From Viridothelium virens (lineage: Eukaryota; Ascomycota; Dothideomycetes; Trypetheliales; Trypetheliaceae), in the NCBI GenBank assembly GCA_010094025.1, contig ML991785.1, positions 248,001 through 312,000 of the forward strand: a DNA stretch of 64,000 bases. Reading direction: 5' to 3'. A program made the translations under genes and the position numbers. The notes under the pieces are model-generated. The model did not search any database. It was not told where the DNA came from and saw only the letters and a program-made list of their open reading frames with translations. Below are positions 35,334-46,857 of this stretch, in pieces. Every line of letters starts with the position of its first letter. The first letter of the stretch is position 1.

Positions 35334-37088
35334 ATGCCTGGCACTCGAGGTGCCGTTCCTGTCCCCGTAACCACGAATTCTTCCCATCCGCACGACCTCA
35401 CAAGAGAAATATTATCACTGCTCGACACACGCCCACAACTTCAGACCGCAGACGATCTCCCAGATGCCTCACAGGCAGAGGTGAAAGCTGCCTTGGACAG
35501 GCTAGCCTCACGGCAGATGATTCAGTATAATACTCGAGACTCGGAAAATATTGTGCTTACTGAGGAGGGCCAAACGATTTGCGATGAAGGAAGCCATGAA
35601 TACAAGGTGTGGGAGGCGGTGAAAAGGAAGGGTCGGATAGGGCTGAAGGAGCTTCCTGTGAGTGGTATCGCCCTCGTTGAGCGCTTAAAGCCAGATGGGC
35701 GATTGATATGCGATCACAATGGCTAGATTTCATAAGTTAAGGAAGAACGCTGACAATGTCTTGAGTAGAATGAGGTGGGCGCAGAGTCAGCAAAGATTGG
35801 TCAGGGCAACGCCTTCAAGTTAAAATGGATCAAGAAAGATGGAGATACGCTTGTACCGGTCGCGAACGAGGTTGAGGACAAGACTCGGCAGTCTCTCCTA
35901 GAGATAAATGAAAAGCGGTCACTTGAGAATACAATAACGTTAAAAGAATTCATTAAGAGGAAGCTTGCTAAAACAAACAAGGTCATTACATATGACGTGC
36001 AAAAGGGGTCTAGATACGCAAAAGAGATTCCCGTGGAGGTCACAGATCTCACAGCAGATATGCTAGCCAGTGGTGAGTGGAAGACGGCGAACTTCAAACC
36101 ATACAATTTCGAAGCTCTGGGGGCACCCCAAAACTCCGGTGCCTTACATCCCTTGAACAAAGTTCGCTCAGAGCTCCGCCAAATCTTCTTCAACCTCGGC
36201 TTCGTTGAGATGCCCACAAGTCGCTACGTAGAGTCTGGCTTCTGGAACTTCGACGCGCTCTTCGTCCCCCAACAACACCCCGCCCGCGATACACAAGATA
36301 CCTTCTTCATCTCTGACCCTCCGTCCGCCGATCCACCCCGTCCCGATCCCCCAGCCGAAGCCGCCATGGATATCATGGAAGCCCCCAGCAAACGCCTCTA
36401 CGCATCCGCCTCCTCCACCTCCACTCCCTCAGCCCCCTCCAAATCCGAAGACACACGCGACTACGAGCAATACCTCTCCTCCATCCGTGCCGTGCACGAA
36501 TCCGGGGCCTTCGGCTCCATCGGCTACCGCTACCCCTGGTCCCGCTCCGAATGTCTGCGCCTCGTGCTGCGGACCCACACGACCGCCGTCTCGACTTGGG
36601 CGCTGCACCGACTCGCGAGCCAGCCGCGACCCGCGCGCTACTTCAGCATCGACCGCGTCTTCCGCAACGAGACGGTCGACGCGACCCATCTCGCCGAGTT
36701 CCACCAGGTCGAGGGGGTCATCGCCGACTTCGGCCTCACCCTGGGCGGGCTGATGCGCTTCCTCGAGGACTTCTTTGCGAATCTCGGGATCACGGGGTTA
36801 AGGTTCAAGCCGGCGTATAATCCGTATACGGAGCCGAGTATGGAGGTGTTTGGGTACCATGCGGGGTTGGGGAAGTGGGTGGAGATTGGGAATAGTGGGA
36901 TGTTCCGGCCGGAGATGCTGGAGCCAATGGGTTTGCCGCCTGATTTGAGGGTGTATGGGTTTGGCCTCAGTTTGGAGCGGCCGACGATGATCAAATATAA
37001 GGTGAGCAACATAAGGGATTTGTTAGGGCATAAAGTGGATTTGGGCTTCATTGAAACGAATGCGGCTGTACGGTTGGAGAAAAATTAA
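35334..37088 (+). CDS. FRS2: Phenylalanyl-tRNA synthetase alpha subunit, cytosolic
   Basis: Catalytic subunit of the cytosolic alpha2-beta2 enzyme that charges tRNA-Phe. Exons 35334-35657 and 35769-37088 join in phase 0 across a 111-nt intron (GTGAGT...GAGTAG), giving 547 aa; yeast Frs2 is 503 aa. N-terminal winged-helix DNA-binding-fold modules occupy about residues 15-190. Class II aminoacylation motifs follow: motif 1 around HPLNKVRSELRQIFFNLGF, motif 2 YFSIDRVFRNETVDATHLAEF, and motif 3 YGFGLSLERPTMIKY. A Ser/Thr/Pro-rich insert near residues 305-330 (ASASSTSTPSAPSKSED) explains the extra length. From about 36240 to 36780 codon use is strongly C-rich, unlike the flanking parts. All catalytic motifs look intact. 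Confidence 0.96.
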
Positions 37089-37485
37089 CTTTACGGTCGA
37101 AGCATGGAAGCGAGACGATAGCGTTTGAATCGAGCATGGCAACTGAAACGCAGATTCTACAACTGCGCGAGACCGTAGTATCGCAGCGATCCCACGGATA
37201 GCGTTCAGCCCCATCAAAAAAGAATACAGAAAATGAAGCCACGGCGAAGATAAGCAGTTGGAGATATCAATGATGAATGTATCAATCCCTCTAAAATACA
37301 TATAGGGAGTCCCTTCGCCAAGGTGGTATCCTGAGCATGTAATGAGAGACAAGGCATCTCATTACCAGATTCATCAAGTCGTAAGGTATTGTACCCTGAC
37401 TACATTCCCTCTGCACCGCAGAATGCACTCAGTGTCCGCCATTCGCACCTTAGGGTGTCACCTTAGGGCAAGCAAAAGACCTTCG
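37089..37485. other. Convergent spacer between FRS2 and the LOR gene
   Basis: About 400 bp of 3' flanks. No feature recognised. Confidence 0.5.
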
Positions 37486-38170
37486 TCACGATGAACCCCC
37501 CTGCTGAGCCTCCTTCACTTCGTCCATTGCAACCGCCAGAGCAGCAACCTGTTGGCAAAAGTTAGCCATCGTAACATCATCTCCAGTCTCCTGAAAGCGA
37601 ATCATCCTAGATCTTATCATAACTCACCATTATAGGATCTGCCCCTGGTGCAACTTCCACCCCATATGTATCATTCCCCATCCACTGGATAGTGAAAAGC
37701 TTCTTTCGAATCCGCGCCACTACCACATCATTCCACGTCACATCCACACTCCTATTCAACCAATGCCCCTGCATCAGTAACTTTACCTCTTCACCATTTC
37801 CTGCTACATTGTGAAACGTCACATCCAGTTTCGTGTGCCCAATCAGTCGCCACTCCTTCTTCACCTCAAGGAACTTCTTGCCATCGGGCGTCTCGAGGTG
37901 CCAGGTCGGGTGGATGGGATGGAAGTGCTCCTTCTTCATCACGAAGAGCTCCTGCCCGTTGGGTGTAGTGAAGATGCGCTTGTCGCCAATGGAGAACGTC
38001 TTGCCCTTGACAACGACGACATCCTGGCCGTAACCATCCTTGATGCTGAAGTCGCCGCCGGAGAAGGAGATCTTCTCGCGAACGACCAAGTTCATGGGCT
38101 GAGGGCTGCAGCGGCGGGCGTCGAGGCCCAGCGCGGCAGGGAGGGGTTGGATCGGGGCTTCGCTTGCCAT
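37486..38170 (-). CDS. LURP-one-related (LOR, tubby-like fold) protein
   Basis: Small beta-barrel protein of the LOR/DUF567 family; the biochemical role in fungi is not established, and lipid binding is suspected from the fold. Exons 37628-38170 and 37486-37548 join in phase 0 across a 79-nt intron, giving 201 aa, the normal family length. Characteristic strands are FSIKDGYGQDVVVVKGKTFS, FTTPNGQELFVMKKEHFH, WHLETPDGKKFLEVKKEW and GNDTYGVEVAPGADP. The second exon adds VAALAVAMDEVKEAQQGGSS, the conserved C-terminal helix (ALAVAMDE), which the unspliced ORF lacks. It shares a divergent upstream region with the CAP gene at 40103. Confidence 0.9.
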
Positions 38171-40102
38171 TATTTAGGAGGGGTATCAGAATTAGGGTTG
38201 AGAGTACTGCTTAGAGATTGTGAAAGAGGCAGTAGGAGCGAAGCGGCTACGACGCGACGAAGAGAGAGGGAGATTCAATGTCAGCCTTATAGGCAACCTT
38301 TTTGTAAACGAAATTGGACATTGATCGGGTGATCTAATAAATGACAGAAATCAAGACAGAGGTTATTGCTATTTGTATATGTGACTACTACTGCGTGATC
38401 CCGCTGTGCCTCACAGGCGTTCGTTCAGTGCCATTTTTGGAGTGATGTGCGATACTCAGTGCTGCGGCCAGTTGTTGGAAGGCGAGTGGTTCTATCGTCG
38501 CCGAGCTCTCACAGAAGCTACTGAATGATATGCCCTCTGACGTTCTGCACAGAAAGAAGGAAAGAATACGAATCGATAGGAAAGAGCTAACCAATCTGGA
38601 CTATTCAGCTTGTTGGTGACCCGAGAAGCGCATCTACGCAGAGTAAATGGTCCGTCAGTGCAACGTTTGCCAAGGGGGGCGCAGAGGCCTAGCCACTGGC
38701 GTCATCGCCCTTCCGGTTCGCCTTTCCGACTGGTCGTCAACTGGAGCCCAAAGTACGTAAGCGTAGAAGTTCTGGTAACCCGGTGGACCCGCGCTCAGCT
38801 CCCTGAAGGATCGATGGGCCAGCAATCGATAGCAACAACAACCGCGACCCCTTGGTGCCTGAGGCAAGCCACCCGCTATCCCGCAATTCCTTCGCTCAAG
38901 AGAGAGGCACAGCAACTTCAACTTCACTGTGAAGAGTGGAGGGGCATCGACGTCAATGGTTTGTTTTAAATACTGCAGCAATTTACTGTAAGTTCCCCAG
39001 TCCCCTGGCGGTTCGCAAATTACGTACGGCCGAGGGTTTGTTTCATGCAGGCTTCGAAGCATGAAATGTTGATCGGCACGCTCGGCATGGCCGATCGCGG
39101 CAGGTGGAGCAGCAACAGTCTTCTCACAGGCAAAGGCCACCAGGCCATGGGCGTCGAGAGAAAAGACTGGCTCCACGTTCCTGATGGCTGCGAAGTGCTC
39201 GGAACGCGCTGCGGCAGCAAAGTGATGTGAGCATGGGTCTTCGAAGACTTCACTGGTCAGCGCTGTTTGGTTCCGCTACAACGCCGTCCTACCCAAGGGG
39301 CGGCTGGCCGGCCACGACACATCCCAGGGGTCTTGATGTTATGGATGTCATTTCCCCAAATTCTGGGCTCAGGAACGTGAGGTTTGCCTAAGGAGCGGCG
39401 GCGCGAACGACGGATGACCACGGTTGTGTGTGACGAGCCAAGTCAAACAACGTCTGTCTGTGAAAGCGCCTACAAGATTTGAGCAAGTGCCCAGAGTTCT
39501 AGATGGGTCTGGTCAAGTTTCGCCCTGGACGGAAAACGTGGAGAGAGCGCAATGAACAAGTTGTAGGATCAGTAAGAATTTCGATGGAACTGGGGTGAGC
39601 TTGCAATTGAGCCCGGTCACTTTAATCACTTGGATATGAAGGGATACGAAGTCTCGGAGCGGTTTGTTTCAACACCCTAAGCCGCCAGTCAGCGTGCATC
39701 CCGCAAGCCATCACACCCCGGCCCAAGTGAGATGTGCCAATAAGCAGCGGGGCTCGTGGATCGGCCATGCCATTCACTACCTGCCGTCGATCATTCGTTT
39801 ATATGGAATATTTCCGGCTCGCTCCCTGCACTCTTCCTCCTTTCCTTCAAGAACCCAGACAAGTTTTTCTTCTACAAAACTTCTTTTGCTCGCCTTGCGC
39901 AGCTTTTCGCTCTCTTTCCTCACCACATTCATTCCTTTGTAGTGCTTAGGCCTACGTACATTCTCTATAGCCTCCATCTCAGAGAGGATAGCGAACGACC
40001 AGTCACTCATTCTATTATCCTGCCGGTGATCTGAGATCCCAGACGACCACTTGTCGACAGTCCCATTTACTTTGAACAAAATCAACACGAACGACCTTCA
40101 GA
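38171..40102. other. Long divergent promoter region (LOR gene / CAP gene)
   Basis: About 1.9 kb. ORFs such as 38655-39176 (minus) lack motifs and are opposed by equal-length ORFs on the other strand. The last 300 bp contain a TATA-like word and a long C/T tract, described separately. Confidence 0.45.
39795..39950 (+). promoter_or_regulatory. Probable core promoter of the CAP-protein gene
   Basis: A TTTATATGG word near 39798 is followed by a C/T-rich tract (about 39825-39930), a layout common in strongly expressed filamentous-fungal genes, about 150-300 bp before the ATG at 40103. Inferred from sequence only. Confidence 0.4.
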
Positions 40103-41140
40103 ATGCGTGCTTCCTTGGCTTTTACCGCGGCTTTCGTCGCCGGAGCCCTTGCAGGCCCCATCGTCAAGCGTGAGGACGAGGTTACCGTCATCGATGTAGA
40201 CACTACCGTCGATGTTGTTTACACCACTGTTTACGGGTCCCCATCTTCTGCTTCTGCCGCTGCAACCACCACCGAGACTCCCGCTTCTCCTCCCCAGTCT
40301 GAGCACAAATGGCAATGGGGATGGACTCGTTCCTGGACTGTGTCATCATCTGCCCCTACCTCTACTTCGGCTCCGGCCCCGCCTCCGCCAACCACTTCTG
40401 CCGTCGCAGTGGAGTCTTCCAGCTCATCCGAGGCTGCCCCGGTCACCTCTGCTCCGGCCTCCACAGCATCCAGTGCTCCTCTCCCAACAGATTCCATGGC
40501 TAGTGCTGCCGTTGTCCGTCACAACGACCACCGTCGCAACCATACCGACACCGTTGACGTTGCCTGGGATGCTGATTTGGCTGCTACAGCCCAGGACGTC
40601 GCCAACATGTGCAACTGGACCCACGTGACGACTGCCAATGGTGGCGGCTATGGCCAGAACTACGGTGCTTCTCCAAGCGGTAGCACCATCGAGGACGCCA
40701 TCGAGATGTGGTACTCTGAGACCACCATGTTCCCTGATAGCTACTACGGCCAGCTTTCTCCTGCCAACCGTGGATGCACTGTCGAAGCCGATGGTAGCTT
40801 CAGCTGCCCAGAATACGGCCATTTCACCCAGATGATCTGGAAGGCAAGTACCAAGATTGGCTGCGCCATTGCCGACTGCAGCGGAGGCTACGTTGGTGGC
40901 ACTGACAGCGCTGCTCCTTCCGGATCAGAAGACCCCGTCTTCCAGGTTTGCAACTACTCGCCAGCTGGTAAGTCTTTTTGGATCTTGCTCTTCCGTATCT
41001 TCTAACTCTCTACAGGCAACGTCAACCCGACCCTCACTTCTGAGCAGGAGGGTGAAGCTTCGATGCTTGCCTGGGCTTCCTCTGTTGGCTACCCAGACAA
41101 CCTTGCCAAGCCCACTGGTCTTCCCCCCGTCTCTTCCTAG
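40103..41140 (+). CDS. Secreted CAP-superfamily (PR-1/SCP-like) protein
   Basis: Fungal CAP proteins such as yeast Pry proteins bind sterols or lipids outside the cell. Exons 40103-40967 and 41016-41140 join in phase 1 across a 48-nt intron, giving 329 aa. There is a signal peptide (about residues 1-17), then a Lys-Arg Kex2-type site (GPIVKR, residues 18-23). A Ser/Thr/Pro-rich linker runs to about residue 135. The CAP domain follows: VVRHNDHRRNHT, WDADLAATAQDVANMCNW, YGQNYGA, CPEYGHFTQMIWKASTKIGC and QVCNYSPAGNVNP. The conserved His and Glu pairs of the CAP cavity appear present. The second exon completes the NYSPAGN motif. Likely secreted and O-glycosylated; an effector role in plant-associated fungi is possible but not shown. 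Confidence 0.93.
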
Positions 41141-42246
41141 ACGTTCGGCTGCTGAAGCTCTGCAACTGAATGCACTGCATGGGTTTGAACGGCAATTGCG
41201 GGACATGTTGCAACGAATGACCGTCTGGTCTTTCTCTTCTGCTTGATCACCTTTTTCTGCATTGTGCGAAAACCCTCCTGGCGGGAGAAGCATCACACGC
41301 AACAGCATATATTCGATTCTCTCTGGTAGCTCAGCCCGCTTCTGTACGGCGGCCGGGTGAATTATTATCTTTGTACTGTACATATTTTCCCGACAACTAC
41401 TTTGTGCAGTACTGCAACCTGAAGCCACCGAATAAATGCAGGCACGATTTACGGATGACAAAATTAGCTGACTTCATTATGCGTGACGTAAATGTGATCT
41501 TGACATCTAAACTAGAGTCGTACGCTGAACCTAGTAAATTTACGGGAGCTCATGCATGAGAACCATAATGCAGTGGATATTGCAGGCATGCATTTAATCT
41601 ATTTCGTTGGCTTTAAGCTTCACCAATTAGGTAAGATCCTAGTCGCTGTATGGGCTAAGCGGGCTTGTTAAATGACTGCTTTGGACAGGGAGTACTCGTT
41701 CAAGGAACAGAAGGGCCATGTACATCAAGGAAAACGATGATTTAGTAACTACCTCATGGCCAAGTTCAATCTTTCATTCCTCTACTTTTCTTTCCTAATC
41801 TGGCATACCTACGCCTGCCTTCTATATCTACCATGCAAGAAAATGTTAGTAATGTTCGATGGTCTGCGAAAGGCTAATTTCAGCACTGAGATCAGTGATG
41901 TTCCATGGGAAACGCCGTGTAGCACCATCAAATTTCGTTTAGAAGACGGCTTGATATTCGATGGAAGAATGGTGAAACGCAGGGCGCTTGCTGCCGCTCG
42001 GGTTGATCCTAAATGAATCCTTCCCGAAGCGTTTGCCTCCACAGAAACATTCCTTGGCCGATAGAAAAATCCATTGGCTGGAAAAAGGAAACACTCGGCC
42101 GACCACGTCAAAGCTCTCTCATTACTCCGTGCACTACGGAGGCTACATTTAGAAGATGAACTTGAGCTTCACAAAGTTCGCCACGCTCCTGTCGCCATCT
42201 GAGTTCTGGGCGTCCTCGTCTACAGCCAAGCTACCAAAGCATCCCC
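41141..42246. other. Convergent spacer between CAP and MDR genes
   Basis: About 1.1 kb holding the two 3' flanks. ORFs 41756-42016 (plus) and 41809-42111 (minus) mirror each other and lack motifs. A short inverted repeat, CTCCGT...ACGGAG, is at about 42126-42142. Confidence 0.45.
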
Positions 42247-43416
42247 TCAAGGAGTTATCACAGTCACGCTGCCCGGTCGATTGGTCTCCTCTGCCACTGT
42301 GAAGGCTTTATCCCACTCCTCCAACGTAAACGTTCCCTTTACATCCACCCCATCCTTCTCTCCCAAGCCTAGTACTCCCGCTTCTACCATCTTCACCAGC
42401 TGCGCCACTGCAGGCCGCTCGTACATCCACTTCCCCTTGAGCATAATATCCTTCACCATAACCAATCTCAACGGTACCTGCACATCCTCCCTCTGCCCTC
42501 CCATCAAACTTGCTCTCCCAGCATGACGCAAACTTAAAAGCGCGCTCTTGAAGTGACTTGAATGGGACGCCGCTGGCGGCGAAATATCAAAAAACACATC
42601 TGGCTCTCCCCAAACCCCCTTCAACATCTCAGCATCCCCTTTCACATCCCCCGTAATCCTCACCCCCCTCACCCTCTCCCTCCCAAACACCCCCTCCATC
42701 CTCTCCAACTCCCTCTCATTCCTCCCCATCGCCACCACCCTCGCCCCCATCGCCAACGCCACCTTCACCGCCGCCCCCCCAAACCCACCCGTCGCCGGCG
42801 CCACCACCACCGTCTCCCCCGGCCTCACCCCAACATCCGCCAACCCGCCATACGGCACCAACAGCGTCGAGATGTAGCTCAAGCGCGGCAGATCGTAACC
42901 CAATCCTCCCTCCTCCACTTTTCCCAGCAGCCTCTTCTCGTCCAACGGCATCAGATTCTCAATCGGAAACGCCGCGAACTCCGCCGCGCACCCATCGCGC
43001 CAATTCGCCTCCATCAGCTGCGCGCTGCGCTGCGAATGCCCTTGGTGTACGCCCGCGAGGAAGATCGCGGAGGGGTCGTCGCGCGCGCGCACGACGCAGT
43101 CGACGTGCACGAGTTGCCCCCGCTGCAGCGCGACGCTGTCGCCGGGGCATGCCGCGATGCGTCCGATGCCGCTGTAGCCGGCGGTAAGCGGTAGTGGGAA
43201 GGGGTAGGCGCGGCCGGTGGAGGAGTAGACGGAGCGCGAGTAGGAGATTATTTGCGTGGCGAGGATGCGGACGAGCGCGGTGCCTGGGGAGGGAGTGGGG
43301 AGCGGGAGGCTGGTCACGGCTGGGGGGGTGTCGTAGGAGGTTACGTGCAGGGCGCGGTGAGTGGAGGGGAAGGGCGAGGGGATGGAGGGGGTGGAAGGCC
43401 TTGCAGTGGTGGCCAT
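42247..43416 (-). CDS. MDR-superfamily (zinc-independent type) alcohol dehydrogenase-like protein
   Basis: 389 aa, single exon. Medium-chain dehydrogenase/reductase fold: an N-terminal GroES-like part (ALVRILATQIISYSRSVYSS, LPLTAGYSGIGRIAACPGDS) and a nucleotide-binding Rossmann part with VVVAPATGGFGGAAVKVALAMG (about residues 210-231) and GARVVAMGRNERELERM. The usual catalytic-zinc Cys/His ligands are not evident at their expected positions, so a quinone-oxidoreductase-like or other zinc-free subgroup is likely. Substrate unknown. Codons in the middle of the gene are strongly C-biased. It is divergent from the adenylosuccinate synthetase gene, about 1 kb away; no functional link is implied. 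Confidence 0.87.
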   Translation of the reverse strand: MATTARPSTPSIPSPFPSTHRALHVTSYDTPPAVTSLPLPTPSPGTALVRILATQIISYSRSVYSSTGRAYPFPLPLTAGYSGIGRIAACPGDSVALQRGQLVHVDCVVRARDDPSAIFLAGVHQGHSQRSAQLMEANWRDGCAAEFAAFPIENLMPLDEKRLLGKVEEGGLGYDLPRLSYISTLLVPYGGLADVGVRPGETVVVAPATGGFGGAAVKVALAMGARVVAMGRNERELERMEGVFGRERVRGVRITGDVKGDAEMLKGVWGEPDVFFDISPPAASHSSHFKSALLSLRHAGRASLMGGQREDVQVPLRLVMVKDIMLKGKWMYERPAVAQLVKMVEAGVLGLGEKDGVDVKGTFTLEEWDKAFTVAEETNRPGSVTVITP

Positions 43417-44480
43417 TTGGTTGAGGTTGAGGTGGAGTTGGCGTGAGGAGCTGTGCTTTTGTGTAGAGGAGTTGGGATTGAAGCAAGCGAGAGGAGGGCA
43501 ATTGACGGATTGATAGATCGTTGATAAAGAATTCGGATAATATCAAGAAGATGAGACGTCTTTTATATTATGGTGACATTACGAGATCCTCTCGAAGCTT
43601 GACGCTTCGGACTTAAGCCAGGTACCTACCAAAGCCCGTGGCGCGGTGTTGGCATTCCCGCGGTTTTGAGACTGCATCGGTACATATATATGCCCAACGG
43701 GAGCGGAGAAGCTCATTGACATCATGTAGTTCGTCGTTTGTCTCCTTATGCATTTCGGACCCCTGACCGGTGAGTACTCTGAAGACGGTGGTACCGGAGA
43801 TAGGAGCGGAAGCTCATGTGTACGAGACTGTATGCGGCTTTGAGTAAGAAAGACCCAATTGCAGCAGAACGACTAGACTGCGTGGTCTAAAGTAAGTTTC
43901 TTCGATGTTCTGAGGTCACCGCTATGAGCGTTCGTTCGTGCTCTTCTGAATGATCTGTTTCTACCTATGTTTGACAAGTCTGGTACTCACCGACTTAACA
44001 CACCGATAATGTATTCTCAGAACGACGATAGAAGCAAGAAAGCTCCATTGTAAGCCGAAGACGATCTGAATCGACGGAAAGTACTATCTTGACTAGAAGT
44101 GCTATGAATGTAGCTCTAAGTAGAATCCCGATCGGGAGTTCTCCCTGAGCAGTCAGCCGAGATTAGGTAATTTTCGTTGGTAGTTTTCATTGCGAGTACG
44201 TGAGTAGACTATTTTCCTAAGAAGTTGGCAGCAGATGGATTATTGAGACATCATAAGGTAGTGCTATTATGGTCACCGAGATGAGACGCGTGGCGTATCA
44301 AGTTCACAAGCGGTCAACCTTCTTGTTTACCCCTGCCGACCTGCACGTCATCGGCCCGAAGCACAAAAACATCGCGGACCCCGCCACCCCTCCATTTTTC
44401 CCCTGTTAAGGTGAGTCCGTAATGAATCCTAGGCCATTGGGCGCGCAAACCACTAAGAATGCTATCCAGAACCTCTGAAT
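43417..44480. other. Divergent promoter region (MDR gene / ADE12)
   Basis: About 1.06 kb without a gene. It should hold both promoters. No recognised operator or repeat. Confidence 0.45.
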
Positions 44481-46397
44481 ATGTCCGCGACGGTGGTCCT
44501 TGGTGCGCAATTCGGTGAGTACAGTGATGATGCACTATTTTGAGGTTAGCCATGGATCACGTACTGACAGGAGATTGATAGGCGACGAGGGCAAAGGTTA
44601 GAATCGCATTGACACAAGGAAAGCCAATTCTGATGATTCAAAGGGAAAGTTGTTGATGTACTTCTTGCTGAGGGCAAGTATACACTCACAGCCCGTTGTG
44701 TATGTTTCTCGAGTCCAAGTCTGTCTTCTTCGGCGCATTCGTCACTGGAATGCGCCGGGAGACGTAGAGACTTCATACAGCTGAGCACCCTTACTAATGG
44801 GAAATCCTCAGGCTGGAGGCCACAACGCGGGCCATACACTTGTCGTTGATGGCGTCAAAGTACGACATGAGACCTCACAAGCTATGCGCCAGCCCGACTA
44901 ATTGTCTGCAGTATGACCTTCACATCCTCCCAAGTGGCATCGTCCATCCCAGCGCGATCAATCTCGTTGGCAGCGGCACTGTCGTCAGCGTACCGCAATT
45001 CTTCAAGGAATTGAATACTTTGCACGAAAAGGGTGTTAATAGCAATGGCAGAATATTTGTCTCGGACAGAGCGCACCTATTGTTCGACCTGCGTATGTGG
45101 ACAAAAGATAGGCAAGAGGCCGGGCTGACAGTCCAGTAGATCGGAGTATCGATGGCCTAGAGGAGACAGCTCTCGGTGGCGCAAAGATTGGTACAACTGG
45201 AAATGGTATGTGAGGACTCTAGAATTTTCTTCGGTCAAATATTGATGGAAATGAGGCATCGGACCATGCTACAGCGATAAAGCCGCCCGAAGCGGAGTTC
45301 GTATAGCGGAGATGATGGACAAGTCTTACTTCGACGAACGGCTGCGGCGACTTGCGAAGAGCAAAAAGGGTAGATTTGGTGATCTGCTCAACTACGACGT
45401 GGAAGCCGAAATTGCCAAATTTGACGAATATCGCGTCACTTTGGCGCCATTCGTCGTCGATGGCGTCGAGACGATATGCAAGGCCCAGGAACAGGGACAA
45501 CACATACTGATTGAAGGAGCGAATGCCTTGATGCTGGACATTGGTGAGCACTCGTACCTAAGCGGGGAGAATTACCAGACTGATTTCGCAGACTACGGCA
45601 CATATCCCTTTGTCACGTCATCCGACACAGGCTTGTAAGAAAACTCGTTATTTTGGTTATCAATAAAGCTTACACTTGTTGTCCACAGAGCGGGAGTCTT
45701 CACAGGCCTTGGAGGTCTTCGACCCGAGACGCTGACTACGCGCATTGGAGTCATCAAGGCATACACTACAGTACTTCTAAGCGAAATGCCACCTCCTTCG
45801 CAACCAAGCTAAATTTTCTGCAGCGTGTCGGCTCCGGCCCCTTCCCTACAGAATGCTTTGACGAGATCGGAAATCTCCTCCAAGAACGCGGCGCGGAATT
45901 CGGTACTTTCCCATATCCATTCTCTTTCTAGCCCTTACCATCTTTCAGCAATCGTACACCCGAACTAATCAACGTACTCCCGCGTAGGAACCACAACGGG
46001 CCGTCGTCGCCGATGCGGCCATCTTGACATGGTATTGCTCCGGCATTCGCACCGCATCAACCGGTACACCCACCTCAACCTCACCAAGCTCGATGTTCTG
46101 GATACACTACCAAGTCTGCGTATTGCCATTGCGTATCGCAGCCAGAATCCTGACGGATCGGTGACCGAGTATCGCGACCGGTTCCCCGCAGACCTGAGTG
46201 CGTTAGATCAGGGGAGGTTGGAGGTCGTGTATGAGACGTTGGATGGGTGGCGTGAAGATATTTCAGGCTGTAAGCGATGGGAGGAATTGCCGGAACAGGC
46301 GAGAAGGTATGTGAAGTTTGTGGAGAAGGATTTGGGCGTGCCGGTACAGTGGATTGGGGTCGGACCGGGGAGACATGCGATGATTGAGAGAAAGTGA
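44481..46397 (+). CDS. ADE12: Adenylosuccinate synthetase
   Basis: Converts IMP plus aspartate and GTP to adenylosuccinate, the first committed step of AMP synthesis. Eleven exons: 44481-44514, 44582-44596, 44644-44699, 44812-44859, 44912-45092, 45140-45205, 45256-45543, 45592-45634, 45689-45770, 45824-45902 and 45988-46397. They sum to 1302 nt, or 433 aa, the family's normal length, and every phase matches. Motifs rebuilt across junctions include [19 protein letters not shown] (GTP/IMP site), [65 protein letters not shown] and [19 protein letters not shown]. Introns are 47-112 nt. One exon is only 15 nt. At exon 6 two TAG/CAG acceptors lie 3 nt apart; the later one keeps the conserved His of FDLH. 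No ORF longer than 137 codons exists in the locus, so it is easily missed without splicing. Confidence 0.95.
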
Positions 46398-46857
46398 GTT
46401 AGATGTCGGTATAGATGCTCTCGGATACTCTATTGTCACTCAGGATACGTTACATAGACGGTTATAGTTTCCGGTAGAGCTGGCCTCATATTGCACCATT
46501 CGTGTCGTCATGTGTATATCGAAGCTAAGTCGCAAATCCCCAAACTGTAGCAACTCCTGGAAGTGAGCTGGAAGTGTTCGCATTCCTACTAACAGAAAGG
46601 TTCAAGATAGAGAATTAAAGTTCTTTAGTGTATTTCTCATTTATCTTCCCGTTTCATGAACCTTCGATAAATTCTTAATCTTCTACAGTACGAAGACAGT
46701 CAAGCTCTCGTTGCAAGAATCCAAAATTCGATCTTATATAGTCAGACATTAACAGGTTAATAACAGGGCTAGAGAAGGTCAAGAAAGTCATATCGAAAAC
46801 ACGGCAAAGCCTCTGTCTATTTGCAACGCCACAGTAATCTAGCTTCATAACCGCAAT
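46398..46857. other. Convergent spacer
   Basis: About 460 bp of 3' flanks between ADE12 (plus) and the secreted-protein gene (minus). A/T-rich; no feature recognised. Confidence 0.5.

Noticed and set aside
38655-39176. 173-codon minus ORF between the LOR and CAP genes
   Set aside because: No motif, opposed by a plus-strand ORF of similar quality, and no splice signals that join it to anything.
45137-45139. Earlier acceptor for ADE12 exon 6
   Set aside because: It would add one residue and replace the conserved His of FDLH; the acceptor three bases later restores it.
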